Assembly (NCBI GenBank): GCA_009760855.2 | Contig: WPIO01000039.1 | Coordinates: 1,687,001 to 1,751,000, forward strand | DNA from: Cristatella mucedo | Taxonomy: Eukaryota > Bryozoa > Phylactolaemata > Cristatellidae | Direction of reading: 5' to 3' | DNA: 64,000 nt | In this document: piece after piece, positions 23,172 through 54,292 of the stretch | How the letters are laid out: every line of letters begins with the position of its first letter | Numbering within the stretch: the stretch's first letter is position 1 | Made by a program: the position numbers and the translations under genes | Notes under the pieces: generated by a model | The model's input: the letters and a program-made list of their open reading frames with translations, nothing else | Told to the model about the DNA's origin: nothing | The model's database searches: none

Positions 23172-23340
23172 GATTAGCGCCGCAATAGTCCATAAGTTAA
23201 GGTGCTTGCTATTCACTATAGAGGTTGCGGGTTCGAATCCTGCAGTTGGCAATTCCTTATTGCCAACTGCGAGCGATGGTGATAGCGGTAAGGCTCTTCT
23301 GCCACAATACAAAGTGAGGCTGTTAAATCAGCTAATAATT
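23172..23340 (+). mobile_element. SINE family 1, best-preserved B box
   Basis: Head GTTAAGGTGCTTGCT, B box GGGTTCGAATCCTGCAG (about 23229-23245), TTGCCAACTGCGAGCGATGG, AGGCTCTTCTGCCAC, GAGGCTGTTAAATCAGCTAA end. The A-box region is degenerate. Confidence 0.9.
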
Positions 23341-24241
23341 CTATTTGATAAAGTAATGCTCCTTTATTCTTTTGTAGTACTCTGCTAATCTTATTAACGC
23401 TGTCAGCGATTGCAAGCCTTTGCAAAAGCGTAAAGCAACGCTCTTGCAAAGTTCGAGCACTCCCATGTGTTCAGCGCGAATACAAATCTCTATTCCTCGC
23501 ACAAGTAGCCATTTTGACTATGAGGGATTCGCAAGAAACCAGCCCCTTAGTCTGAGGAGTACCTTTTAAGCACACTAATTCCCTGTAGGTCATGTAGCCA
23601 AAGGTTAGGGAAGGGGGCGCGAGGGGCTAAAGATTAATGCTCGAGAACATGGTGAAGCTTTCCTAGCACCCAGCCGGGCGTCAGACATTGAACCGCTCAG
23701 GAACCTTTAGAGCCTAAGTTGAAATTATTATATGCGGAATCGATATTTACAGTACTTAGCTCCTTGCTTCAAATTTTTATTTGATGCTTCGCGTTTCCTT
23801 TCACGTTTCATGACTATAATGCGCTCAACATATTTTTGCATCCTAACGATTATGTGCTTTCACAGAAAGCAGACAATCAATCAGGGACATTCGAGCTATT
23901 TCACTGGTCACTTGCTTGCCCCGAATCAGAACGACCCGCTGCTTTCTGGATTATGCAAAATACCTTCGAGCCCTAGCGATATCAGTAAAACCACTCTTCT
24001 CATTGTGCTTCTTGACTTCTATTTGTGTACCTGACTGTAAGGGTTGAATCATCCAGCCGGATGCGGTCATTACCAGGCAAGCTAGATAAGAGCGAGATGT
24101 GACCTTTCAATTTTCAAGCAATGGCTAGTTGCATTGACTGTTGGGTTGACGATTTTGATTTCCCGCGATTTTCATGACGCTATCAGACTGCGCTGCTATT
24201 TGCCGAGCTTGACATTAACCTTCGTGGATTTCCCTAGCTGA
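23341..24241. other. unassigned, downstream of the ATP1B 3' UTR
   Basis: No gene or repeat recognised. Confidence 0.4.
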
Positions 24242-24961
24242 TTTATTGAGCGTGAAATTAATGTACATGTCGCAACTTCTCGTACTTTAAAAAACCTTGT
24301 CTTTCCAGGTACAATTGGTACATGATTAATGCTACACCCCGGTCACTAGCCATCTCTGAGGTTGGCTTAGAAGATTACGTTTCATCAAGCGCAATAGATA
24401 GACAGAATGCACTTGGTTTCAATTTGTGTACCGGATGGCAAAAATGCTAGCACAGTAATTTAACTTTATGAAAAATGCATGCATGGCGATATATTGAATT
24501 ATTTTCTCGACATTTTGGATTACGGTTTTGGTAGATATATTCCATTTCGATACACATACTTCTCCGTTTCGTGACAACGCCCATGATCCCTTGAATCAAA
24601 CGAACCTTTTTTACAAATTAGAAATGTAGACAATTTTTTTCAAACAAGCAATAGTCATGCGGAAACGTAGAAATTACAAATAGTCGATCTCAACAGAGTG
24701 ATGATGGTCACAGCAGGTGAAAACCTTCTGTCTTAACGATGACTTTACTAATTATATAAAACTTGAATATGTGAAGCAAAAAACTTCCAGTTCTGTTAAG
24801 CACATTCCATCGATAGGTTAGCTGAAATGGGCGGACCAAAATAAATAAATAATCTTTCGGTGGTCTGTATCTCATTCTCTAGCCTGAAGATTCCAAGCAA
24901 TGCCTGAAATCCTTGTTTTTCCGGTAAAGCAACAAATGAGCATGAGCTTGAACGAACTGGC
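24242..24961 (-). other. putative ATP1B 3' UTR
   Basis: Sequence after the stop codon, AT-rich and without a recognisable repeat. The only exact AATAAA on the minus strand in this stretch is at 24247-24242, about 715 nt past the stop, so a 3' UTR of roughly 0.7 kb is possible. The end is a guess. Confidence 0.35.
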
Positions 24962-44989
<20,028 letters not shown>

Positions 44990-45021
44990 CTGTGTAGGTT
45001 GGCGTGTAGGGTCTCTGGTCC

Positions 45022-45056
45022 CGGCTGCTGCTGCTGCTGTTGCTGCTGTTGCTGAC
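45022..45056 (-). repeat. CAG/CAA tract in the predicted ATP1B leader
   Basis: Plus strand reads (GCT)n interrupted by GTT. In gene orientation this is a CAG/CAA run a few tens of bases upstream of the start codon. It lies in the predicted 5' UTR, so it is not read as polyglutamine from the chosen ATG. Confidence 0.7.
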
Positions 45057-45073
45057 CCTAGGCCGCGACGCTT

Positions 45074-45113
45074 GAGAGAGAGCGCTCGGACCGCCGCACC
45101 CAGGGCTATATAC
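45074..45113 (-). promoter_or_regulatory. candidate ATP1B core promoter (TATA-like)
   Basis: On the minus strand GTATATAGCC lies at 45113-45104, and CTCTCTCAAG, an initiator-like pyrimidine/CA stretch, follows about 30 bp downstream near 45074. This would give a leader of about 85 nt before the ATG at 44989. The surrounding 45.0-45.3 kb is GC- and CpG-richer than the introns. Inference from position and motifs only. Confidence 0.4.
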
Positions 45114-45261
45114 AGGGGGCAACCGGCTTTGGCACACCAACAGCAGGCGACTGCTGGCGAGCCTATAGTAGTAGGCCACCATCGTGCCCATCTTCCACGG
45201 GTTGCACAGAGCGTGCTCAGTTCAGCTTTGCTTGGTCACCAGACCGAGGCTTAGGAAGAAC

Positions 45262-45955
45262 TCCAACCGCTGGCAATTGCGGTCGCTGTTTACCGAAGCT
45301 TTAACGAGCCAAGTTAGGCACCCGGGAAGCATTCTTGCAGCCATGGCAGTTTTGTGAAAAGCTGTAGCTCTGCGATTCGTATCATTCCGTTTTGAATCTC
45401 TTAGATTCAGACCCTAACCAGTCATGTTAGAAGGCTAACCTCTCCGGGAGAGCAAACCAGGAAGGACAGCCGTGCTGGGCACGCCCCTGTAGTCTGGTCA
45501 CCAGTGGGTTAAAGAAGGGTACTCTCAAGCATGTGTGATACCTACACTGGCAGGTTATTCTGCTCTGCCTTACATTAAATATCTTTTGAGCTTGGAATTA
45601 CATTTAGCTGTACCTTATCAGATATCCTAGCCGATGCAATTTTATCAAAGATGCTGTCAGCGCATGTTTTTGAAATGCTCAATTCCAAAAAATTCTAAGG
45701 CACCGCTTACCATGAATAACTTGATTTAACGAAGTCTTGGCTTGACTAGTACATTTGAAAGGCATAAAAAGTGCTTTTTACACTCACAGCGATTTGTATT
45801 AGCTTTGAACTATGTGGCTTCTCGGCTGCTTACCTCCTAGCGACACCAAAAGCGTTTCGGTAGCATCGTGACAACGATCATTGTATGAGCTTGATTAACA
45901 GCTAAGCTGTGGATGTCTTCTGAAAATCCACGTCAAATGACCTCTCTTTTCACAA
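45262..45955. other. unassigned upstream flank of ATP1B
   Basis: No repeat or exon recognised. A 5' non-coding exon or enhancer could lie here but nothing shows it. Confidence 0.35.
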
Positions 45956-45957
45956 GT

Positions 45958-46025
45958 CATATATATTAAGCACCTAGAAAAAGATTGAGTTGTCTTAGGA
46001 AACTATACAAATGTCTCTTTATTAC
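45958..46025 (+). mobile_element. LINE-A/SINE-2 type 3' tail
   Basis: TTAAGCACCTAGAAAAAGAT, TGAGTTGTCTTAGGAAACTA and ACAAATG match the shared 3' stem-loop. No head is recognisable, so it cannot be assigned to LINE or SINE. Confidence 0.65.
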
Positions 46026-46149
46026 TGTCATCTCTAATAATTAAAGCGAAAAAGTCCGTCATCATGCGGCAAGAGGGCAACGAGTACTTCTTGGATTGAT
46101 GTGAAATAGAAGTATAATTCTACTATGGCACAGCGAAGCGATTCTATAA

Positions 46150-46965
46150 TATTATAATAACAATTATGAATAATTTGATAAAGCACCCTTAGAGAACTTA
46201 ATCTCTTTCTGGGCGTTTTACATTTGCTGCAAAGGAAACACGATCGAATGGTGAGCGGTATCGTGCACGAGAAACAACATGAATAACAGGGTTAGGATTG
46301 GCATGCACAGGGTCAGAATGCAAGTGTGGTTAGTGGCAGCATGCACGGTGTCGGCACGCATAAGCATATCAAGGACGAATCCCAGGGACCCACTCAATGC
46401 TTTCATAAATAGGTACGTTTTTAGTTTCCTTTTAAATGTGGTCAAGCCAGGGATGTTGTGACGTAAGTCGGGAGAGAGTTCCAGGTTTATGGAGCATTCG
46501 AACTACAGACACGATCTCCAAATGATTTGAGATTTATCCGAGGTATAGGTAAACAGTTAGTTTCCGAAAAGCGGGTATTACGCTACTTGGCCTGGTGAGG
46601 GAATAGATCTGATAGGTAGGCTGGAGATAAAGAATGAATGGACCTAAAAGTGAGCGACAAAACTTTCAAGTCAATCCGTTGCTTGACTGGTAGCCAGTGC
46701 AGTTCGGCGAGAAGTGGTGTGATGTGGCAACTTTGATGCTCACGACAGACAAGCCTAGCTGCAGAGTTTTGCACCAGCTGGAAGTGTCTGATTGCACATG
46801 CCGTCAGACCATCAAGCAGTGAGTTACATAAGTCAAGACGGGATGTCACAAATGCATGGACCAACTTAGATGTGGTATCCCTATCTAAACAATCACGAAT
46901 TTTAGCAATTTCATGTAGCAGAAAGTAGGCAGACTTGACTGTGGGGCTGATGTGGCTATAGGCAG
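46150..46965 (-). mobile_element. LINE family A, 3' half
   Basis: Tail GATAAAGCACCCTTAGAGAA, 3' UTR, then minus frame at 46583-46864: HAFVTSRLDLCNSLLDGL, LVQNSAARLVCREHQSC, ELHWLPVKQRIDLKVLSL and SPAYLSDLFPHQAK. Good preservation of the RT C-terminal domain. Confidence 0.92.
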
Positions 46966-47689
46966 TGAACAGGAGTCTAAAGGCAGTGAACTCAAGTTAT
47001 CCATTGAAATTGTAAAATTTGACAGCACGAGACGGTTTACATGAAGCTTTGATGATTCTGTCAGCATATGAACATTAAATTATGCAATTATCTTAGGTTT
47101 TCTATTTCCTTAAGTGCAGGGGAGAAACACTGAAGTCACCGGATACAGTACTTTCGAGTAGCTACCTTTATATTAGCTGTACTACCTTTAGACTAGCTGT
47201 ACATTTGAGTATCTCCCACATTCGCTTGAGTTGGTAAGTAATTCAATGCTATCAAGTCTGTACTCAAGGTGCAGTATATTTAAAACATGCTCAATGAATC
47301 TTTAGTAGCACGTAGAAAATGGATTGCCAGAGAAAATCCCCAAATTCTTAGAGAATCCATACTTTTCGTAGGGTTTTTTCACCGATTCTTTGCATATTGC
47401 GCAGAACGTTTTGGTTTTCTTGTAACCAAAAACTAAATTTTACAGAACTTACTCTTTATATGACTGTAAATTTCTTTAGCACTGCCGTAAAATTTAGCAC
47501 AGCACCCCTTTGGCTGTAAACCGTGTACTTCAGTGTGTAGAACTCTTAATTTGGCATAGATTTAGAAAGACATTTGCGTATGTTTTTGTTGAAAAGTTCT
47601 ACATACTAGGTAAGACAAAGTCAAGCAACCTTCAAAACTTTCAGCGCTTGTAGATATATCTTGAAATTACAACTCAGGTTCAAGGTTTG
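46966..47689. other. unassigned between divergent LINE-A copies
   Basis: No clear repeat; may include older LINE-A 5' sequence. Confidence 0.35.
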
Positions 47690-48710
47690 ATGACATCATG
47701 GATGATATCCCATGGATGATTTCAGCACATGAGTAGCAGCAAATTTTCTTAAATTGAATGATGATAAAACCAACTTACTAGTTATGGACAAACCAAGTGC
47801 GATTCAGAAATTGGAAAGGCTCTGCCAACATATCTCCTGATGAATCTGCATGCAATCTAGGTGTCATGTTCCAAAGTGACCTCGTTAGACGACCACATCA
47901 GCTCCAGAATCAAGTCTGCCTACTTTCAGCTACATAACATTGCTAAAATTCGGGCTTGTTTAGATAAGGATACCACATCTAAGTTGGTTCATGCATTTGC
48001 GACATCCCGTCTTGACTTATGTAACTCACTGCTTGCTGGTTTACCAGCCTGTGCAATCAGGCACTTACAGCTGGTGCAAAACTGTACAGCTAGGCTTGTC
48101 TGTCATTAGCTTCGAAGTTGACGCATCACACCATTTCTCGCCGACCTGCACTGGCTACCAGCCAAGCAACGGATCGACTTCAATGTTTTGTCACTCACTT
48201 TTAGGTCCCTTCATTCTTTGGCTCCAGCCTACCTATTAGATCTACTCCCCCACCAGGCCAAGTAGCGTAATACCCGCTTTTCGGAAACTAACTGTTTACC
48301 TATACCTCGTACAAACTTCAAATCCTTTGGAAATTGTGCATACAGTTCGTATGCTCCATAAGCCTGGAACTCACTCCCGACTTGCATCATGGCATCCCCT
48401 GACTTGACCACATTTAAAAAGAAACTACTAAAAACGCACCTATTTATGACAGCATTTAGTGGGTCCCTGTGATTCGACCGTTATATGCTTATGCGTACTG
48501 ACACCGTGCATGCTGCCACTAGCCACACTTGCATGCTGACCCTGTGTATGTCACCTCTAATCATATTATTCTTGTTGTTTATTGTGCATGCTATCACTAA
48601 CCATTAGATCGAGTTTCCTTTGCAGCAAATATTAAGCACCTAGAAAGAGATTGAGTTCTCTGAGGGCGCTTTATCAAGTATGTTAGTAGAAGTATTATTA
48701 TTATTATTAA
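47690..48710 (+). mobile_element. LINE family A, 3' half
   Basis: AATTGAATGATGATAAAACC, then SLDDHISSRIKSAYFQLHNI, IRACLDKDTTSKLVHAFA and LQLVQNCTARLVCH (47861-48109). A 2-nt deletion relative to the 53.2-kb copy (GACCTCGTTAG for GACCTCTCGTTAG) shifts the frame upstream. Full 3' UTR, stem-loop and (ATT)n at 48690-48710. Confidence 0.92.
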
Positions 48711-49420
48711 GATTGACCCCTATATAGCCATATCCTGGTGTCTTCCTCTTATAAAAGCATCGATGCGCCTCGTTATGCATTCTAAACCAAACCTCTTTAG
48801 ATGTCATTGTCTTGTAGAAATCTATTCGGTAGGCTTAGCTGCACTTGTCACTAAATGTTATCGTTTTGCACAGAATATCTGAAATAAATGAATAGGATTC
48901 TACTGTAGCTTCACATGCGCGAAATTATCAAGTTTCTTTTCATAAACTATTAAACTTTTCTATTAATTTACACTCCAAGCTCAATATTTCCCGGTTTACC
49001 ATGTGTAGCCTCCGAGAAAACTTCATCGCTTTGGCCTACTGGCCAAAATTGAGACTCCAAGTTAACTTTCGCACCGCTGATCTTGCCACTAGATGGTGCA
49101 GCACATTAGTGGTGTGCGGTCAAGCAGTAGCGCGTTATGCAAAATAAGTGATGGCATGAGGAGTGAGGCACTCGGTGGAATCCTAGTGCTTAATATTACC
49201 AGCAGTAGCAAGAATGCTGCTATTCTACCAAGCGTGGGCAGCTTTTGCTGGCTAGTGCCGGTGCCTTTTCTCTAGCTAAGAAGTCGCCGGGTAGGGTGAA
49301 GCAGCGATTGCAGCAGGTTGAGCGCTCCTTAAGGGTTATTGACACTCGATTTCGTGAAGTAGACGAACCACTTTTGATTTTGCGACTAGCTTAAATTGGT
49401 CCGCTTTAATTTTTCCTTTC
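48711..49420. other. unassigned intergenic sequence
   Basis: No gene or repeat recognised. Confidence 0.4.
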
Positions 49421-49645
49421 GTGGCCTACAGTCAGTGGTGCGTGAAATGCTGCTCGCTGGCTCACCACGCCCCGCTGACTCAGCTTTCTGCCTCTCACTT
49501 TCTTTTCTTTATGGCGTGACCATGAGTCTGTTAGCTACCGCATACGTACCGAAAGCCGGATTTGAGTGCGCTACAGAAAACTCTCCTGCGTAACCCCAAC
49601 ACAGTCTTTGATGCTGTGTGGAGGCACCAACGGAAAAAGATATAT
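49421..49645 (+). mobile_element. LINE family B, 3' fragment
   Basis: CACCACGCCCCGCTGACTCA, TTTCTTTATGGCGTGACCAT, CTGTTAGCTACCGCATACGT and GAAAACTCTCCTGCGTAACC parallel the 39.5-kb copy. Confidence 0.75.
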
Positions 49646-50745
49646 GACATTACATCGGCTATAGATAAATGGGACCACAAGCAAACAGGATCACGAAAGA
49701 AATCATTCCTGGCTTCTCATTTTATAAGGGCTGAGGACACTGAGGACACTGTGCAATCACGCACAAACTAAAAGTGTTATCAGAAGCCAAAAACACGCTC
49801 ATATTTTCAATGCATTTCGTCTAAGCGCTTCATTTTTTAGTACATGCGCACTAGAGCGCTCAAAAATCCCATCAGCCATATCAAAAGCATTACAGAAATC
49901 TTCTACCTAATACCTGCCTGGTGTTCTTGCTCGAACTAATAAGCACTTTGCACTAGTACGCTGCGCACACTGCGAATCGGAAATTTAATCTAGACCGCCT
50001 TTGGATAAGTAAGATATAACGCAAGTGCTCCTTGAGAAAAGGTTGATACAAATGCGCTCCTAATAAAATGTTAGCACTATATTTAAGTTTAATACGAGAC
50101 TCGTTTTTCGGAAACTTGGAAGGCTCTTTGTATAATTTGGAAAATTGTATTTCAGTGAAATTAAAAGGTTTAAAAGAGAGGGCATCGGATAGAAAATGTT
50201 CGGGCTACTAGCTTACGCGCAGCACTTTGGAATTGATGACTTTCGAGACCTAAGCTGAAAGCACGCCTCTCTAATGAGGAGCTGGTGACTTTGGTATTCA
50301 CGAGAGCATTGTAGAAGCACGGAATTTGTTAGTTTACTGACAAGACAAGATATTCTCGTTAAAATCGCTTCCTGCAAATCCACCGCTAGCCTCCTGTGTG
50401 CTTCCTGTACATTTCTAATGATTCGCGTTCAAATTTCTACGAATTCGGTCCGAGATAAGTTAACAATGCGATGATTGGTTTTGTGGAAATACGTCATTAA
50501 AGAATAAAGCTAGCCGCTTATTGAGGCTCTAACAAAGTTATGGTTATATGAACTAGCAATAAGTGGTAGATTTGTGCATGCATATGAGGCATGAATTAAA
50601 GAGTGGTACGGTAAGATGCCGCATTAAAAATCAAATTAGAAGCACGTATGTGATTACTATACGAAAGCTTGTCTCGGCCAAAAGATTTCAGTCTTGCCTG
50701 TCTCCACACACAAAAATACACAAGTAGTGCAGTAACTTCTGAACT
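49646..50745. other. unassigned intergenic sequence
   Basis: A short tandem GAGGACACT lies at about 49733-49750. No gene recognised. Confidence 0.4.
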
Positions 50746-51090
50746 CAGTTTATTAATAACAATAATACATTTGATATGGCGCCCTCAAAGAAATCAATCT
50801 CTTTCTAGGCACTTTACATTTTTTGCAAAGGAAGCACGATCGAATGGTTAGTGGTAGCATGCTCAATAAAAACAAGAATGACATGGTCAGAGGAGTGACG
50901 TGCACAGGGTCAGCTTACAAGAACGGTTAGTGGCAGTAAGCATAGTGTGAGCAGACATAAGCAGGCATAAAGGTCTAATCACAGGGACCCGCTAAAGGCT
51001 GTGATAAATAGATGCGTTTTTAGTTTCATTTTAAATGTCGTCAAATCAGAAAATGATGTGACGGAAGTCGAAAGTGAGTTCCACGAAAGG
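50746..51090 (-). mobile_element. LINE family A, 3' UTR fragment
   Basis: AATAATACATTTGATATGGC, AATCAATCTCTTTCTAGGC stem-loop, GTTAGTGGTAGCATGCTC, then TTTAGTTTCATTTTAAATG (end of ORF). Confidence 0.85.
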
Positions 51091-53199
51091 GCTCAGCGTG
51101 ACAAAAAAGTGTTTAAACCAGCCGTCTAAATTTTGCTAAGGACCGCAATTTATCGCAGAAATTGATATGCGGTGACTTTGGAGTGAATATAGAATGCGGA
51201 TGTAAGTCATGCTACTACAATTACTTAAATGGTTCTTTAAAAGGTTTTATTTTAATTAATGCCTTATAGTATGCTTTAGCTTAGCTGCAATGTGGAGTTT
51301 CAGCTTTGCAAAGTTGGCTGCAAAATCATCCTGTTAAATCTAGTCAAACCTTGGCATTTGAAACGTTAGTCGGCTTTTCTTATTTCTTGAAGCAGCTTCG
51401 ACGGCATTCAGTTCAAGCTAAATGTGAGTGCTGTTAAAATGACAACATGCGGATCTGCAATATTACTTGTAATACTGTTATGGAACCCTTCGACTGATCA
51501 TAAACTAATTAACCTTTTCGATGAAAAGGAAAATTATCGGCGAGCCAGAAATCAGGCCCGAACCTCCGACGGCGAACGTACTTACAGCCGATCTTTTAAT
51601 TTCCAACCGAATATGAACGAGCTATCCAAAGAGGATACGGACGTTTCCCACCGAACTTCCCCGGGACATTTCCCCCGGACATTTCCATGTGGTAGGACAT
51701 TTCCCTCTGGGGTAGGGAATTTCCTCCCCTCGCGTTTGGAAATGCCATGATATAAACTGTCTTTTTTACATATCTTGTAAAAAATATTATATAGTTTATA
51801 ATATATAACGTATTCCTACATTGTAGCCATTAGAAAAACGTCCTGGGGGAATGTCCAACAACCATCCAAAGGAAATTTTCTGTTATCAATAAAACTCGAC
51901 TCCGCCATTTTATCCTTAACTGGCAGAGTAATTAAAGCCGTCACGCTCTCCAAGTATCTTTAGGTCTTTTGGGGAATACACTGCCGATTTTCATCGATTT
52001 CTAGAAAACTGCTGTCGTAATTTTCGCTTAACGAATCCGCGAAAAGCGATCAGCCATCAGTTGCACTGCGAAGCGGCACTCGACGAGCTTTTTTTTGCAG
52101 ATCTCGAGTCGAACATATTGCGGTGGCGGCTCTCCTTTGCGAGCTCGACGCACGACGTCTTTTGATCGACGTTTCCCGGCGGCCATTTTTTATCGGCGGT
52201 TCCCTCACTTTCACCGCCCCGCTTCAGGCGGGGCCTAACTGGTCGAGCCAGGGGAGACTCCGCTTCGCGGCTAATTTTTGCGCACGATCCGCAGATATTA
52301 GCTCTGACAGCAGAAAATTGGCGCTATGCCGGGGATTTTTTCCGCATTGCTCTCTTACCATGTGGAAACACAAAATTAGGAATCACTCCTCATTTAAACA
52401 GAGTCCCATTCTCCGGGATAAATCTCCCACGGACCATGAAAATAATGTAAAATAAAACTGATACGTCACAGTTGTATACCACTTCGAAGTTCCATCCGGT
52501 TCTACGAACCCGATTAGCTATTAAAAACTTTCAACCGATAGGAAAACGCAATCTGCACAATTTTGCATTAAAAAAGAGCATTCAGAGTGAACATTTTCCG
52601 AAACGGCTGCTTGCTCGTCAAAATCTCTGCTCTCTCGATATGGGAGAGTGACCGATTTCCGAAAACTTCCTCAAAAGTGTCCGCATATGCACTCGAATGT
52701 TTCCAAGACAAGAACTCTTGTTCTGCGAAACTATATAACTCCTAATTACGACACGATAATAAAAAATCCCCTCATTATTTACTCCAGCTTCCTGAGGCTC
52801 TAGCGGTATCCACATGCTATTTACCTTGGTGTTCGAAGCAGCAAGCACATTCGTGTATCTCTAGTAGCAGTCGATGCCCAGGATATCTATGGCCGCCAAA
52901 GCGTGGACCGATAGATTAAACACGAAAATGTCACGGTGGTAAGCCATTTGCTCGTTGGCCCTACACTATGCATTACACATAAGGTAACAAGGAGCCCAAA
53001 CAGATACGTTTCGAAAGCACTTGGAGCCCTTCTTAAGAGCCCGGCTGCAGACGCTGAGGCCGGGCGTGTAACGTTCTGCAGGCAGGCACATGCTGTATAT
53101 ATATTCAGCGAGCCGTCTACGGAATCAAAATAATAATATAGATATGTTGAAAACCGAACGCAACAACGCACGCTAAAATAAAAAACAATTAAGATTAAA
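51091..53199. other. unassigned, with a small signal-peptide-like frame
   Basis: Plus frame 51424-51750 contains a possible start MTTCGSAILLVILLW, which resembles a signal peptide, followed by a charged segment without known motif. Four GGACATTTCC/GGGAATTTCC sites lie at 51664-51724. The frame at 52123-52455 also has no known motif. No intron boundaries could be argued. Confidence 0.35.
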
Positions 53200-54292
53200 A
53201 ATCTGCATAGCATTGAGATTCAATGAATCCTCAATCCTCCCAGTCTTTGAGCGCCTCAAATTCTCTCAACTCATTTGCTGCATGCATTGATGACATCCGA
53301 ACATGGATGGCAGCAAATTTTCTAAAACTAAACAATGATAAAACTAACTTACTAGTTATGGGAAAACCCAGTGTGATTCAGAGATTGGAAATGCTGACTC
53401 TCAAAATTGGCTCTGCCAGCATATCTCCAGTTGAATCAGCTCGAAATCTAGGTGTCATATTCCAAAGCGACCTCTCGTTAGACGACCATATCAGCTCCAT
53501 AGTCAAATCCACCTATTTTCAGCTTCATAACATTGCTAAAATTCGGGCTTGTTTAGATAAGGATACCACGTCTAAGTTGGTCCGTGCATTCGTGACATCC
53601 CGTCTCGACTTCTGCAACTCACTGCTTACTGGCCTACCAGCATGTGCGATCAGGCGATTGCAGCTGGTGCAAAACTCCGCAGCTAGGCTTGTCTGTCGTG
53701 AGCGTCGCAGTTGCCACATTACTCCACTTCTCGCCGACCTGCACTGGCTACCAGTCAAGCAATGGATTGAATTCAAGGTTTTGTCGCTCACTTTTAGGTC
53801 CCTTCATTCTATGGCTCCAGCCTATCTCTCCGACATACTCCCCCATCAGGCCAAGCATCGCACCACCCGCTTTTCGCAATCCAAAAGTCTACAAATACCT
53901 TGTACAAACCTTAAATTCTTTGTAGACCGTGCATTTAGTTCGTATGCTCCCAAAGCCTGGAACTCCCTCCCGAACTGCGTCAGAACATCCCCTAACCTGA
54001 CCACATTTAAAAGGAACTTAAAAACACACCTATTTAGGACAGCATTTAGTGGGTCCCTGTGATTCGTCCTTGATGTGCTTATGCGTGCTGACACTGTGCA
54101 TGCTGCCACTAACCACATTTGCATGCTGACCTTGTGCATGTCACTCCTAACCATATTATTTATTTTTTTTCAAGCATGATTTTACTTACCGTTCAATTGC
54201 ATTTCCCTTTGCAGCAAATGTAAAGCGCCTAGAAAAAGATTAAATTATCAGAGGGCGCTTTATCAAGTGCATTATTATTATTATTATTAAGG
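53200..54292 (+). mobile_element. LINE family A, best copy (CR1/L2-type RT C-terminus)
   Basis: The 279-codon uninterrupted frame at 53223-54062 begins just after the catalytic motif position and encodes IDDIRTWMAANFLKLN, ESARNLGVIF, DDHISSIVKSTYFQLHNI, AFVTSRLDFCNSLLTGLP, LQLVQNSAARLVCRE, LLADLHWLPVKQ and FSSYAPKAWNSLP, ending FRTAFSGSL. This is the typical C-terminal third of an L2/CR1-clade ORF2. It is 5' truncated, so not active, but its intactness suggests a recent insertion. The 3' UTR, stem-loop and (ATT)n end at 54272-54290. Confidence 0.95.

Noticed and set aside
23172-23250. Functional tRNA gene
   Set aside because: The B box is perfect, but the A-box region is degenerate, no cloverleaf can be drawn with confidence, and the same head recurs with a SINE body.
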